A stretch of 64,000 nt of DNA from Knoellia subterranea KCTC 19937 (GCF_000768685.1 NZ_AVPK01000002.1:434001-498000); one strand, 5' to 3'. Positions 1 to 9,667 are shown, counted from the stretch's first letter. Translations and numbers: made by a program. The notes: generated from the letters alone by a model not told the origin.

Positions 1-476
1 CTGACGCTGATCCCGTCCGCTCCCACGGTCACGGACTTCGCAGGCAGTGCCGACGTGGCCGGTCCCTGCTTCACCTCTCCCGTCGCGATGTCGAACTTGC
101 TGCCGTGGCACGAGCAGTTGATCGTGCCGCCGTCGACGCCCGTCACGGTGCAGCCCTGGTGGGTGCAGACTGCCGAGAAGGCCTTGAAGTCACCGTCCGT
201 GGGTTGCGTGATGACGACCTTGGCGTCCGCGAAGATCTTGCCGCCGCCGACCGGGATGTCCGCCGCCTTGGCGAGGTCCTGGGCAGCTGACGCCGCCGAG
301 GAGGCCGCGTCCTTGACGTCGTCGACGGCGGTGCCCGCGTCGGTCCCGCAGGCGGTCAGGCCGGCCCCGGCAATGGCGACGACGCCGGCCGCTCGAAGTG
401 CTTCCCGGCGACCGCAGCACGCGAACGGTGTCGCGGCTTCCTCGACTGTCGGGTCCTGTCGCTCCACTGTTGCCAT
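1..476 (-). CDS. Rieske 2Fe-2S lipoprotein, 3' end cut by window
   Basis: Reads leftwards off the window; 158 codons are visible. The start is ATG at 476 with AGAGG about 9 bases upstream. An RR pair at residues 23-24 precedes a hydrophobic stretch and a lipobox LTAC (Cys43), so it is probably a Tat-exported lipoprotein held on the outer face of the membrane. A Ser/Ala/Asp linker follows, then the Rieske fold with motif CTHQGC (Cys104, His106) and CSCHGS (Cys121, His124). Cys104, His106, Cys121 and His124 would bind the 2Fe-2S cluster, and Cys109-Cys123 would form the usual disulfide. Small secreted actinobacterial Rieske proteins of this type are predicted electron carriers with unknown partners. 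It is divergent from the liv operon. The family call is secure; the role is not. Confidence 0.88.
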   Translation of the reverse strand, partial: MATVERQDPTVEEAATPFACCGRREALRAAGVVAIAGAGLTACGTDAGTAVDDVKDAASSAASAAQDLAKAADIPVGGGKIFADAKVVITQPTDGDFKAFSAVCTHQGCTVTGVDGGTINCSCHGSKFDIATGEVKQGPATSALPAKSVTVGADGISV

Positions 477-550
477 GATCGTCAACCTCTCGTCGGCGAA
501 AGTAGTTCGGTGGGTAGCCAGTATGCCGACGGTTCCTGTTCGCCGCCTGT

Positions 551-606
551 GGAGATTGCACAAGAAACTGTGCACCACGACCTTGGTAACGACTCTGCAC
601 AATCTC
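551..606. promoter_or_regulatory. Dyad cluster between Rieske gene and liv operon
   Basis: Three TGCACA/TGTGCA half-sites lie here at 557-562, 569-574 and 596-601. The first two form a perfect dyad with a 6-base spacer. An outer dyad GAGATTG (552-558) / CAATCTC (600-606) encloses all of them. The position, 110-165 bases before the substrate-binding protein gene and about 75 bases from the divergent Rieske gene, suits an operator for a regulator of either gene. The regulator is unknown; this is inferred from symmetry alone. Confidence 0.4.
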
Positions 607-716
607 GACAAACCTGCCCGGAAACAGGGGTTGGCGTGGCTATTGTTCGCGGTGCTCGCACACCCGTCGCGGGCTCCTCGACACCGCGTCGCAGGAGAAG
701 AAATTCAGGAGGAAAC

Positions 717-1943
717 GTGGCTCAGCGTTCCGTCATGACCATGGGTGCATCACTGCTGGTGGCCTCGATCGCACTGGCCGGCTGTGGCTCCCGCGGCGAC
801 AGCGGCGACAGCAGCGACAGTGGTGACACCGGCAGCAGCAGCAAGGTTGCCAAGATCGGCGTTATCGCGCCCCTCTCGGGCGACCTGTCCGCGCTCGGCA
901 AGGGCATCCAGCACTCCGTCGAGCTCGCCGTCAAGCAGGCCAACGACTCCAAGGCCATCCCCGGCTGGACCCTCGAGGTCGAGGCCGTGGACGACGAGGG
1001 CAAGGCCGACGTCGGCAAGAACGGCGCGACCAAGCTCGCCGGAGACGACCAGGTCGTCGGTGTCGTCGGCAACCTCAACTCGAGCGTGTCGCAGCAGACC
1101 CAGCCGGTCTTCGCCGCCGCCAACATCACCCAGATCTCCCCGGCCAACACCGGCCCCACGCTGACCCGTGGCGCCGACCTCAACGCGCCGGCACGTCCCT
1201 ACAAGACGTTCTTCCGCACCTGCGCGACCGACATCGCCCAGGGTGGCTTCGCGGCCAAGTTCCTGATCGACCAGGGCATCAAGACGGTCGCGACGATCCA
1301 CGACAAGAAGACCTACGGTCAGGGTCTGGTGTTCCACTTCACCGAGGCCTACAAGGCCGCTGGTGGCACCGTGGTCGCCGCCGAGACGATCAACCCGGAC
1401 GAGTCCAACTACGCCCCGGTCGTCTCCAAGGTCGCCCCGTCCAAGCCGGGTGCTGTCTTCTACGGTGGCGAGTACCCGCAGGCGGGCCCGCTGTCCAAGC
1501 AGATGAAGGCCGGTGGCCTCAACGTCCCGCTCATGGGTGGCGACGGCATCTACGACCCGAAGTTCATCGAGCTCGCGGGCTCGACGTCCAACGGTGACCT
1601 GGCCACGTCGGTCGGCGAGCCCACCGACGCCACGGACGCCGGCAAGAAGTTCCTTGCCGAGTACGAGGCCGCCAAGTACCCCGAGCCCTCTGCGGCCTAC
1701 GGTGGCTACGCCTACGACGCGGCGAACGCCATCATCGAGGCCCTCAAGGTCTCGCTGAAGGACGCCGCTGACGCCAAGAGCGCCCGCCAGGCCACGGTCG
1801 ACGCGGTCGGCAAGGTCTCCTTCGACGGTGTGACCGGCAAGGTCTCCTTCGACGAGTACGGCGACACGACCGTCAAGGTCATCTCCGGCTACAAGGTCGA
1901 GGGCGGCAAGTGGACCTTCGTCAAGTCCGAGAACGTGGGCTGA
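717..1943 (+). CDS. livK: Branched-chain amino-acid ABC transporter substrate-binding lipoprotein
   Basis: Extracytoplasmic receptor of the transporter encoded downstream; it captures Leu/Ile/Val-type amino acids, the exact ligand being unproven. I chose GTG at 717 because AGGAGG sits at 707-712 and because the signal peptide then begins normally: a hydrophobic stretch and lipobox ALAGC put the lipid-anchored Cys at residue 23. The frame stays open to 510 but that part has no signal-peptide character. A Ser/Asp/Gly-rich linker follows, then a type I periplasmic-binding fold beginning VAKIGVIAPLSGDLSALGKG, about 365 residues, normal for the LivJ/LivK family. Total length 408 aa. First gene of livKHMGF, separated from the permease gene by a strong hairpin, a common way to make more receptor than membrane component. 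Confidence 0.92.
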   Translation: MAQRSVMTMGASLLVASIALAGCGSRGDSGDSSDSGDTGSSSKVAKIGVIAPLSGDLSALGKGIQHSVELAVKQANDSKAIPGWTLEVEAVDDEGKADVGKNGATKLAGDDQVVGVVGNLNSSVSQQTQPVFAAANITQISPANTGPTLTRGADLNAPARPYKTFFRTCATDIAQGGFAAKFLIDQGIKTVATIHDKKTYGQGLVFHFTEAYKAAGGTVVAAETINPDESNYAPVVSKVAPSKPGAVFYGGEYPQAGPLSKQMKAGGLNVPLMGGDGIYDPKFIELAGSTSNGDLATSVGEPTDATDAGKKFLAEYEAAKYPEPSAAYGGYAYDAANAIIEALKVSLKDAADAKSARQATVDAVGKVSFDGVTGKVSFDEYGDTTVKVISGYKVEGGKWTFVKSENVG

Positions 1944-1980
1944 TCCGGCATAACGCCACACAGCTGACGTAGTGAATTCG

Positions 1981-2010
1981 AGCAGGGGCGGGCGCAAGTC
2001 CGCCCCTGCT
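1981..2010 (+). terminator. Intercistronic hairpin between livK and livH
   Basis: Perfect 11-bp stem AGCAGGGGCGG / CCGCCCCTGCT with an 8-base loop, 38 bases after the livK stop and 42 bases before livH. There is no T tract. It is likely a partial terminator or an mRNA-stabilising 3' end that raises livK expression above the permease genes. Confidence 0.75.
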
Positions 2011-2051
2011 TGAATGTGCCAGCCCCACACACAGAGAGGACCGGCTCAACG

Positions 2052-2975
2052 ATGACCGAGTTCCTGCAACAGATCGTGAACGGCTTGACCCTCGGGTCGC
2101 TGTACGCGCTGATCGCCGTCGGCTACACCGTCGTCTACGGCATCGTCCAGCTCATCAACTTCGCCCACGGCGAGGTCTTCATGATCGGCGCGTTCGGCGC
2201 GCTGGCCACGTGGACCGTGCTGTTCAAGGGCCAGCACGGACTTTGGGTCCTGCCGATCATGGTGCTCGGCGCCGTGATCGTGTCCGTGCTCACCGCAGTC
2301 GTGATGGAGCGCATCGCCTACCGGCCTCTGCGCGGAGCTCCACGACTCGCCCCGCTCATCACCGCCATCGGAATCTCGATCTTCCTCCAGGAGGCCGTGC
2401 GCCTCTTCTACCCCGGCGCCAAGAGCAAGCTCACCTTCCCCGAGATCGAGGTCGTGAGCGGAACCGCCCTCCAGGTCGGTGGCCTCACGATCCAACGCGC
2501 AGCGGTGTTCACCGTCGGCGCGCTCGCCGTGTCCGCCGTCCTCCTCTGGTTCTTCGTCAACCGGACGCGGCTGGGCCAGGGCATGCAGGCCGTCTCGCAG
2601 GACCCCGACACCGCCCAGCTCATGGGCATCAACGTCAACCGGATCATCGTCATCGCGTTCGCACTCGGTGCAGCGCTGGCGGCCGTGGGCGGCGTGGCGC
2701 AGGGTCTGCTCAACTCCAACATCGACTTCCGCATGGGATTCCTCGCCGGCCTCAAGGCCTTCACGGCGGCCGTCCTCGGCGGCATCGGCAACATCCAGGG
2801 AGCCATCGTGGGTGGCCTCACCCTCGGTATCGCTGAGTCGATGGCCACCCAGTTCATCCCCGGCCAGTTCGGTGGATCGGCATGGAAGGACGTGTGGGCG
2901 TTCGTGCTCCTCATCCTCGTTCTCGTCTTCAGGCCCCAGGGCCTCCTCGGCGCCCGGGTGGTGGACCGCGCATGA
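2052..2975 (+). CDS. livH: Branched-chain amino-acid ABC transporter permease LivH
   Basis: One of the two membrane subunits of the transporter, 307 aa, all hydrophobic segments apart from short loops, matching the usual LivH length. The start MTEFLQQIVNGLTLGSLYAL is the classic LivH opening, and ATG at 2052 has GAGAGGA at 2034-2040. A start at 2010 would overlap the preceding hairpin and add 14 non-conserved residues. The family signature NFAHGEVFMIGAF is near residue 37, and a conserved late loop reads LKAFTAAVLGGIGNIQGAI. The stop overlaps the livM start (ATGA), so translation of the two is coupled. Confidence 0.95.
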   Translation: MTEFLQQIVNGLTLGSLYALIAVGYTVVYGIVQLINFAHGEVFMIGAFGALATWTVLFKGQHGLWVLPIMVLGAVIVSVLTAVVMERIAYRPLRGAPRLAPLITAIGISIFLQEAVRLFYPGAKSKLTFPEIEVVSGTALQVGGLTIQRAAVFTVGALAVSAVLLWFFVNRTRLGQGMQAVSQDPDTAQLMGINVNRIIVIAFALGAALAAVGGVAQGLLNSNIDFRMGFLAGLKAFTAAVLGGIGNIQGAIVGGLTLGIAESMATQFIPGQFGGSAWKDVWAFVLLILVLVFRPQGLLGARVVDRA

Positions 2976-4729
2976 GCACCTCGACACCCGACCTCACGCA
3001 CGGCGCCGGCCACGGCGACCACGACGACCACGTCACAGTCCCGCTCCTCGAGCGCTTCCCCGGACGTGGCAGCGCGGCGGCCTGGCCCCTCGGCCTCGTC
3101 GGCGTCCTCCTTCTCGTCGGTGGCACGTTCCTCTCGTGGAGCTACACCGGCGACGTCCTCGGCGACCTGTCCATCAACTTCTACCCGGGCGGCGTGCAGA
3201 TCTGCATGATCGTGCTCGGGCTCGTGGCACTCGCCTTCCTGCTCGCCCACCGGGGACCCCTGAGTCGACTCGGTGACTGGCTCGACTCGGCCGCCGCCGT
3301 GCGCAACCTCGGCCTCGGAGCCGTGGCCTACATGGCCGTGGCGATCGGCGTCATCGCCTACGAGTCCGGCGGACTCATCAACGTCAACCCCGGTGGTTGG
3401 GTCTCGCTCGTGGGCGCCCTGCTGCTCGCCGCCTCCGGGCTCATGCTCGTGTCGCGGCAGCACAAGGACCCGCTCTTCGCCAAGACCACGTCGTGGTTGG
3501 AGATCTGCGCGATCATCGTCCTCATGGCCCTGGTGCTCTTCGGAGCGGCCTACGCCCTCGGCATCGGCGACGGCGCGAGTTTCGTGCTCTTCCTGATGTT
3601 CGTCGCGGCGGCTGCGACGGCGCTCGCCAAGTCCGGCGTGTTCACGTGGATCGGGCTCATCGCGCAGAAGAACCGTCCGGTGCTCATGCTCGGCGCCTTC
3701 GCGGTGGCGTTCCTCTTCCCGTTCACGCAGGGCGGATCCGACGAGAACATGTCGATCGCCACGCAGGTTCTGATCTTCGCGGCGACCGCCCTCGGCCTCA
3801 ACATCGTCGTGGGTCTGGCCGGCCTGCTCGACCTCGGCTACATCGCCTTCCTCGGCGCCGGTGCCTACGTCGGAGCAGTTCTGTCGAACTCGGCGTTCGC
3901 CACGATCGGGTGGAAGCCCCCGTTCCTCGTGGTCGTTCTCGTGGGCGCGATCTTCTCGTCGATCCTGGGTCTCATCATCGGCTCGCCGACGCTGCGCGTC
4001 TCCGGTGACTACCTCGCCATCGTGACGCTGGCCTTCGGTGAGATCTTCCGCTTCACCATGGGCAACCTCGACGGCAACAACGGCCCCGACCTGACCAACG
4101 GCCCCAACGGCGTCCCGGCCATCCCGGATCTCAACTTCTTCGGGTTCGACTTCGGGCAGCCGCACAACGTCGCCGGCATCACGCTGGGACGGTTCGCGAA
4201 CTACTACTTCCTCCTGCTCGTCATCGCGGCGATCATCATCTTCGTCTTCGTCCGGCTCAACAACAGCCGGATCGGGCGGGGCTGGGTCGCCATCCGTGAG
4301 GACGAGAAGGCGGCCGAGGCCATGGGCGTCAACGTCTTCGGTCTCAAGCTGTTCGCGTTCGCCGGTGGCGCGTTCCTGGCCGGCATGGCCGGAACGGTCA
4401 AGGCCCACCACGATGTGTCGGTCACGCCCGACCAATACATCTTCCTCGAGTCGGCGTTTCTCCTGGCCGCCATCGTGCTCGGCGGTATGGGCACGGTCGC
4501 CGGCGTCCTCGTCGGTGCGACGATCCTCAAACTCCTCCCCGAGAAGCTGCGGTTCATCGCCGACTACCGACTGCTCATCTTCGGTCTCGTGCTCGTCCTC
4601 ATGATGCGCTTCCGTCCGGAAGGCATCATCGCCAACCAGCGTCGCAAGCTCGAATTCCACGAGGACGACGAGGACTTGGCGGAGCGCATCGAAGAAGTCC
4701 ACCTCGAGGAAGCGGAGGCCAAGGCATGA
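2972..4729 (+). CDS. livM: Branched-chain amino-acid ABC transporter permease LivM, long form
   Basis: Second membrane subunit, 585 aa. The ATG at 2972 overlaps the livH stop. The C-terminal half from about residue 235 is the LivM family: ALGLNIVVGLAGLLDLGYIA, then the GDYLAIVTLAFGEIFRF loop and the AFLLAAIVLGGMGTVAGVLVG region. The N-terminal 230 residues are an extra block: a His/Asp-rich cytoplasmic start, then several further predicted membrane helices that standard LivM (roughly 300-430 aa) lacks. Such long forms occur in actinobacteria; the extra block has no assigned role. Its stop overlaps the livG start in an ATGA. Confidence 0.93.
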   Translation: MSTSTPDLTHGAGHGDHDDHVTVPLLERFPGRGSAAAWPLGLVGVLLLVGGTFLSWSYTGDVLGDLSINFYPGGVQICMIVLGLVALAFLLAHRGPLSRLGDWLDSAAAVRNLGLGAVAYMAVAIGVIAYESGGLINVNPGGWVSLVGALLLAASGLMLVSRQHKDPLFAKTTSWLEICAIIVLMALVLFGAAYALGIGDGASFVLFLMFVAAAATALAKSGVFTWIGLIAQKNRPVLMLGAFAVAFLFPFTQGGSDENMSIATQVLIFAATALGLNIVVGLAGLLDLGYIAFLGAGAYVGAVLSNSAFATIGWKPPFLVVVLVGAIFSSILGLIIGSPTLRVSGDYLAIVTLAFGEIFRFTMGNLDGNNGPDLTNGPNGVPAIPDLNFFGFDFGQPHNVAGITLGRFANYYFLLLVIAAIIIFVFVRLNNSRIGRGWVAIREDEKAAEAMGVNVFGLKLFAFAGGAFLAGMAGTVKAHHDVSVTPDQYIFLESAFLLAAIVLGGMGTVAGVLVGATILKLLPEKLRFIADYRLLIFGLVLVLMMRFRPEGIIANQRRKLEFHEDDEDLAERIEEVHLEEAEAKA

Positions 4730-5598
4730 CCGTCACCGACACTCCCCCACCCCCCGCAACCCCGTCGACCGTCGGTGCCCCGATCCTCGAGGCGCGTGGC
4801 GTCACGATGCGCTTCGGTGGTCTCACGGCGGTCAAGGACGTCGACATGACCGTCAACGAGGGCGAGATCGTCGGTCTCATCGGCCCCAACGGTGCCGGCA
4901 AGACGACGTTCTTCAACTGCCTCACGGGTCTCTACAAGCCGACGGAGGGTGTCGTCACCCTCTCTGGTCAGGTGATCCCCCCGAAGCCGCGCGCCGTCGT
5001 GGTTGCCGGGATGGCCCGCACGTTCCAGAACATTCGTTTGTTCGCGAACATGACGGCCCTCGAGAACGTCATGGTGGGGCGCTACTGCCGCACCAGCTCG
5101 ATGGCGCTCACGTCGATCCTGCGCGGCCCGAAGTTCCGTCGCGAGGAGGCAGCCACGCGGGCCCGCGCCCAGGAGCTCCTCGAGTTCGTCGGCCTCGGCG
5201 ACTCGGCGGAGAACCTCGCGCGCAACATGCCGTACGGCGACCAACGGCGACTCGAGATCGCTCGAGCGCTGGCCACCGACCCCAAGCTCATCCTTCTCGA
5301 CGAGCCCACGGCCGGCATGAACCCGCAGGAGACCAAGCAGGCCAGTGACCTCATCTTCCGCATCCGCGACAGCGGTCTGGCGGTCGTCGTGATCGAGCAC
5401 GACATGAGGTTCATCTTCAACCTGTGCGACCGGGTCCTCTGTCTCGTCCGCGGTGAGGTGCTCGTCCAGGGTTCGCCCGGCGAGGTCCAGTCCGACCCGC
5501 GCGTCATCGAGGCCTACATCGGTGGCGGCGATGACGACGAGGATGACGACCCCACCCCGTCCCTCGATGCAGGTACGACCCAGGAGGAGCAGCAGTGA
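4726..5598 (+). CDS. livG: Branched-chain amino-acid ABC transporter ATPase LivG
   Basis: Cytoplasmic ATPase, 290 aa. Walker A GPNGAGKTT (near residues 53-61), the LivG-type insert after LTGLYKPTEGVV, signature region NMPYGDQRRLEIARAL (the YGDQRR variant is normal for LivG), Walker B LILLDEPTAGMNP and H-loop IEHDMRF. The family normally stops near residue 260; here a tail of about 25 residues rich in Asp/Glu (GGGDDDEDDD...) is added, and its function is unknown. The start overlaps livM (ATGA) and the stop overlaps livF (GTGA). Confidence 0.95.
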   Translation: MTVTDTPPPPATPSTVGAPILEARGVTMRFGGLTAVKDVDMTVNEGEIVGLIGPNGAGKTTFFNCLTGLYKPTEGVVTLSGQVIPPKPRAVVVAGMARTFQNIRLFANMTALENVMVGRYCRTSSMALTSILRGPKFRREEAATRARAQELLEFVGLGDSAENLARNMPYGDQRRLEIARALATDPKLILLDEPTAGMNPQETKQASDLIFRIRDSGLAVVVIEHDMRFIFNLCDRVLCLVRGEVLVQGSPGEVQSDPRVIEAYIGGGDDDEDDDPTPSLDAGTTQEEQQ

Positions 5599-6308
5599 GC
5601 GCCATGCTCGAGGTCAAGGACCTCGTCGTCGCCTACGGCAAGATCAAGGCCGTCAAGGGCATCAGCTTCACCGTCGACGAAGGTGAGGTCGTCACCCTGA
5701 TCGGCACCAACGGTGCCGGCAAGACGACGACGCTGCGGACCATCTCGGGTCTGCTGCGCCCGGCCAGCGGCTCGATCCGCTTCCAGGGCAAGCGCATCGA
5801 CAGCTCTCCGGCGCACGACATCGTCACGCTGGGTCTGGCCCACTCCCCCGAGGGGCGGCGGATCTTCCCGCGGCTCACGGTCGAGCAGAACCTTCTGCTG
5901 GGGGCCTTCTCCCGCCGCGACAACGACGTCAAGAAGGATCTCCAGGCGGCCTACGACCTCTTCCCGATCCTCGGGGAGCGCAAGGCCCAGGCTGCGGGAA
6001 CCTTCTCCGGTGGCGAGCAGCAGATGCTCGCGATGGGTCGGGCCATGATGAGCCGCCCCAAGCTGCTCATGCTCGACGAGCCGTCGATGGGTCTGTCGCC
6101 GCTCATGATGAAGACCGTCATGTCCACGGTGACGACGCTCCAGGAGCAGGGCACGACGATCCTGCTCGTCGAGCAGAACGCCCAGGCAGCCCTCAAGCGG
6201 GCCACGAAGGGCTACGTCCTCGAGGTCGGCAAGATCGTCCTGTCGGGCACGGGTCAGGAGTTGCTCACGAGCGACGACGTCCGCAAGGCGTACCTCGGCG
6301 AGGACTGA
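5595..6308 (+). CDS. livF: Branched-chain amino-acid ABC transporter ATPase LivF
   Basis: Second ATPase of the transporter, 237 aa, the standard LivF length. GTG at 5595 overlaps the livG stop; ATG at 5604 is an alternative. Walker A GTNGAGKTTT, Q-loop region HSPEGRRIFPRLTVEQNL (a LivF hallmark), signature FSGGEQQMLAMGRA, Walker B LLMLDEPSMGLSP, H-loop LLVEQNAQ. Last gene of the operon, followed by a strong bidirectional terminator. Confidence 0.95.
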   Translation: MSAMLEVKDLVVAYGKIKAVKGISFTVDEGEVVTLIGTNGAGKTTTLRTISGLLRPASGSIRFQGKRIDSSPAHDIVTLGLAHSPEGRRIFPRLTVEQNLLLGAFSRRDNDVKKDLQAAYDLFPILGERKAQAAGTFSGGEQQMLAMGRAMMSRPKLLMLDEPSMGLSPLMMKTVMSTVTTLQEQGTTILLVEQNAQAALKRATKGYVLEVGKIVLSGTGQELLTSDDVRKAYLGED

Positions 6309-6343
6309 TCCCGCAACCTCCGACCCGCGCGGTCGAGAGAGCC

Positions 6344-6385
6344 GAGAAAGTGCCGCTTCCCTTCACAGGGAGGCGGCACTTTCTC
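6344..6385. terminator. Bidirectional terminator between livF and uvrA
   Basis: GAGAAAGTGCCGC (6344-6356) pairs perfectly with GCGGCACTTTCTC (6373-6385), and a short CCCT/AGGG pair lies inside the loop. It lies between the convergent genes livF and uvrA, 35 and 53 bases from their stops. In both reading directions the end of the stem is T-rich. Confidence 0.9.
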
Positions 6386-6438
6386 TACTCTCGGCTTCCT
6401 GTCCAGATCGAACTGACGGTGTATGCCGCCCGCTCGCC

Positions 6439-9400
6439 TCAGGCGCTCTTGCGCGGCGTCCGCTTCGTGGCCCTGGCCGTGGTCGCCTTCGTGGGAGTGG
6501 TCTTCTTCGCCGCATTCGTCGTCGACGCGGTCGTCTGGCCCGCGGTGGCTGCGCGAGCGGCCGCAGTGGCCTTGGCCGTGGTGGTGGCCGTCTTCGTGGA
6601 GGCTGCCTTCTTTGAGGTCGCCTTCGTGGTCGAGGACTTCTTCGTCGCTGCCTTCGAGCCACCCGCCGACTTCTCCGCTGGTGCCTTCTGTGCCGCTGCC
6701 GCTCTGCCGCTCGTCGGCCGGCTCACGGTTCGCGAGGTCTTGGCGATGACGGGCGCAAGGAATCGGCCCGTGTGGCTGTCGGGGTTGGCCGCGACCTGCT
6801 CGGGCGTACCCGTTGCGACGATGGTGCCGCCCTTGTTGCCACCCTCGGGCCCGAGGTCAACGATCCAGTCGGCGCTCTTGATGACGTCGAGGTTGTGCTC
6901 GATCACGAGGACGGTGTTGCCCTTGTCGACTAGCCCCTGGAGGACGCCGAGCAGCTTGCGGATGTCCTCGAAGTGCAGACCCGTGGTCGGCTCGTCGAGG
7001 ACGTAGATCGTGCGCCCGGTCGATCGCTTCTGGAGTTCGGTCGCGAGCTTGACTCGCTGAGCCTCACCACCGGAGAGCGTCGGCGCCGGCTGACCGAGGC
7101 GCACATAGCCCAGCCCGACCTCGTTCAACGTGATCATGTGCCGGGCGATGGCAGGCACCGCGGCGAAGAACTCGGCAGCCTCCTCGATCGGCATGTCGAG
7201 CACATCGGCGATCGTCTTGCCCTTGAAGTGCACCTCCAGCGTCTCGCGGTTGTAGCGCGCGCCGTGGCAGACCTCGCACGGGACGTAGACGTCCGGCAGG
7301 AAGTTCATCTCGATCTTGATCGTGCCGTCACCCGAGCACGCGTCGCAGCGGCCGCCCTTGACGTTGAACGAGAACCGCCCCGGCTGGTAGCCGCGCATCT
7401 TGGCCTCGGTCGTGGTCGCGAAGAGCTTGCGGATCGCGTCGAAGACACCGGTGTAGGTCGCCGGGTTGGACCGCGGAGTGCGGCCGATCGGACCCTGGTC
7501 GACGTGGACGACCTTGTCGAGGTGCTCCAGACCGGTCACGGTCTTGTGCCGGCCCGGCACGTGTCGAGCGCCGTTGAGCTTGTTCGCCAACACGTGGTAC
7601 AGGATGTCGTTCACGAGGGTCGACTTGCCCGAACCGGACACGCCGGTGACGGCCACGAGGTTGCCGAGGGGGAAGCTCGCGGTGACGTCGTGCAGGTTGT
7701 GCTCGCGGGCCCCGACGACCGTGACCTCGCGTCCCTTCTCCTGCGGTCGGCGCACCGCCGGCAGGGGGATCTCCTCACGGCCGGACAGGTACTTGCCGGT
7801 GAGCGACGTCTCGTGGGTGAGCAGGTCGGCGACGGTGCCGGAGTGGACGACCGCTCCCCCGTGCTCACCGGCTCCGGGACCGATGTCGACGACCCAGTCC
7901 GCGGTGGCGATGGTGTCCTCGTCGTGCTCGACGACGATGAGCGTGTTGCCGAGATCGCGCAGTCGGGTCAGCGTCTCGATGAGCCGGTGGTTGTCGCGCT
8001 GGTGCAGACCGATGCTCGGCTCGTCGAGAACGTAGAGCACGCCGACGAGTCCGGACCCGATCTGGGTCGCGAGCCGGATGCGCTGAGCCTCACCGCCGGA
8101 CAGGGTGCCCGCCGGTCGGTCGAGCGAGAGGTAGTCGAGGCCGACGTCGAGGAGGAACCCGAGCCGGGCGTTGATCTCCTTGATGACGCGCTCGGCGATC
8201 TGCTTCTCGCGGACGGTGAAGTCGACGTGCTCGAGGAAGCCCGCCGAGTCCGAGATCGGGAGGGCACACACTTCGGCGATGCTCTTGCCGCCGATGAGGA
8301 CGGCGAGCGACTCGGGCTTGAGGCGGCTGCCGCGGCAGGCGGGGCAGGGCACCTCGCGCATGTAGCCCTCGTAGCGCTCGCGGCTCCACTCGGAGTCGGT
8401 TTCGGCGTGCCGACGCTTGACGAAGGGGATCGCACCCTCGAAGCCCGTCGTGTAGGACCGCTCGCGCCCGAACCGGTTGCGGTAGCGCACGTGCACCTTG
8501 TGGTTGCGGCCGTGCAGCAGCGACTCCTTGGCCCGCTCGGGCAGGGCCCGCCACGGCTGGTCGACGCTGAACTTCATCTCCTCGGCGAGAGCACCCAGGA
8601 CGCGTTGGAAATACTCCGACGCTCCACTGCCCGAGGCCCAGGGAGCGATGGCACCCTCGGCGAGCGACAGGTCCTCGTTGGGCACGACGAGTTCGGGGTC
8701 GACCTCGAGCTCGGTGCCGATACCGGTGCAGACCGGGCAGGCGCCGAACGGCGAGTTGAACGAGAACGAGCGCGGCTCGACCTCGTCCATCGCGAGTGGG
8801 TGGTTGTTGGGGCAGGCCATCTTCTCGGAGAAGCGACGCTCGCGCGGCAGCTCACCCTCGCCGGAGCCGTCGGCGTCCTCGGGGGCGTCGACGAACTCGA
8901 TGATGACCACACCACCGGCCAGACCGAGGGCGGTCTCGACGGAGTCGGTGAGTCGACGCTTCGACGACGCGTCATCGCCCTTGGCGACGAGGCGGTCGAC
9001 GACGACGTCGATCGTGTGCTTGATCTGCTTCTCGAGCGTCGGTGGCTCGGTGAGCGACACGACCTCGCCGTCGACCCGAGCCCGGGCGAACCCCTTGGAC
9101 TGGAGCTCGGCGAACAGGTCGACGTATTCGCCCTTGCGGGCCCGCACGACGGGAGCCAGCACCTGGAAGCGAGTCCGCTCGGGCAGGGCCAGCAGCTGGT
9201 CGACGATCTGCTGTGGGCTCTGACGGGTGATCGGCTCGCCACAGGTCGGGCAGTGCGGACGCCCGGCCCGGGCGAAGAGGAGTCGGAGGTAGTCGTAGAC
9301 CTCGGTGATCGTGCCGACCGTCGACCGGGGGTTGCGGTTCGTCGACTTCTGGTCGATGGACACTGCCGGCGAGAGTCCCTCGATGAAGTCCACGTCCGGC

Positions 9401-9660
9401 TTGTCCATCTGACCGAGGAACTGGCGCGCGTAGGCCGACAGTGACTCGACGTAGCGCCGCTGCCCTTCGGCGAAGATCGTGTCGAACGCCAGCGACGACT
9501 TGCCCGACCCCGAGAGGCCAGTGAAGACGACGAGGGAGTCACGGGGCAGATCGACCGACACGTCCTTGAGGTTGTGCTCCCGAGCGCCACGCACGATGAG
9601 GCGGTCGTGGGTGGCACTTCCGGAGCGTCGGACGGGCGCAGGGGTCACGGCAGAAGTCAC
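6439..9660 (-). CDS. uvrA: Excinuclease ABC subunit UvrA with basic C-terminal tail
   Basis: DNA-damage recognition ATPase of nucleotide excision repair, acting with UvrB (16967-19084). I chose GTG at 9660 because TAGCAT lies 7 bases upstream, the leaderless pattern seen across this window; ATG at 9669 is the alternative. The open frame reaches 10005, but that part overlaps the divergent lipoprotein gene. Length about 1073 aa. Two ABC modules: Walker [10 protein letters not shown] near 48-55 and GVSGSGKST in the second half, with signatures [12 protein letters not shown] and [12 protein letters not shown]. Zinc modules show CPTC, CPVC, CPAC, CDAC and CEVC pairs. The conserved protein ends at GRFLAPVIA; about 100 further residues are almost only Lys, Ala, Thr, Ser and Arg, like an H1-type DNA-binding tail. 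No LexA-type SOS box was seen upstream. Confidence 0.96.
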   Translation of the reverse strand: MTSAVTPAPVRRSGSATHDRLIVRGAREHNLKDVSVDLPRDSLVVFTGLSGSGKSSLAFDTIFAEGQRRYVESLSAYARQFLGQMDKPDVDFIEGLSPAVSIDQKSTNRNPRSTVGTITEVYDYLRLLFARAGRPHCPTCGEPITRQSPQQIVDQLLALPERTRFQVLAPVVRARKGEYVDLFAELQSKGFARARVDGEVVSLTEPPTLEKQIKHTIDVVVDRLVAKGDDASSKRRLTDSVETALGLAGGVVIIEFVDAPEDADGSGEGELPRERRFSEKMACPNNHPLAMDEVEPRSFSFNSPFGACPVCTGIGTELEVDPELVVPNEDLSLAEGAIAPWASGSGASEYFQRVLGALAEEMKFSVDQPWRALPERAKESLLHGRNHKVHVRYRNRFGRERSYTTGFEGAIPFVKRRHAETDSEWSRERYEGYMREVPCPACRGSRLKPESLAVLIGGKSIAEVCALPISDSAGFLEHVDFTVREKQIAERVIKEINARLGFLLDVGLDYLSLDRPAGTLSGGEAQRIRLATQIGSGLVGVLYVLDEPSIGLHQRDNHRLIETLTRLRDLGNTLIVVEHDEDTIATADWVVDIGPGAGEHGGAVVHSGTVADLLTHETSLTGKYLSGREEIPLPAVRRPQEKGREVTVVGAREHNLHDVTASFPLGNLVAVTGVSGSGKSTLVNDILYHVLANKLNGARHVPGRHKTVTGLEHLDKVVHVDQGPIGRTPRSNPATYTGVFDAIRKLFATTTEAKMRGYQPGRFSFNVKGGRCDACSGDGTIKIEMNFLPDVYVPCEVCHGARYNRETLEVHFKGKTIADVLDMPIEEAAEFFAAVPAIARHMITLNEVGLGYVRLGQPAPTLSGGEAQRVKLATELQKRSTGRTIYVLDEPTTGLHFEDIRKLLGVLQGLVDKGNTVLVIEHNLDVIKSADWIVDLGPEGGNKGGTIVATGTPEQVAANPDSHTGRFLAPVIAKTSRTVSRPTSGRAAAAQKAPAEKSAGGSKAATKKSSTTKATSKKAASTKTATTTAKATAAARAATAGQTTASTTNAAKKTTPTKATTARATKRTPRKSA

Positions 9661-9667
9661 GATCACC

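Noticed and set aside
2408-4702. 764-codon open frame on the minus strand across livH and livM
   Set aside because: Glu/Asp/Arg/His-rich composition without domains, lying opposite strongly conserved permease genes; an effect of GC-rich third positions.
6973-9444. 823-codon open frame on the plus strand opposite uvrA
   Set aside because: Low-complexity Leu/Val/Asp/Gly/Arg product typical of antisense shadows; uvrA on the other strand has every family motif.
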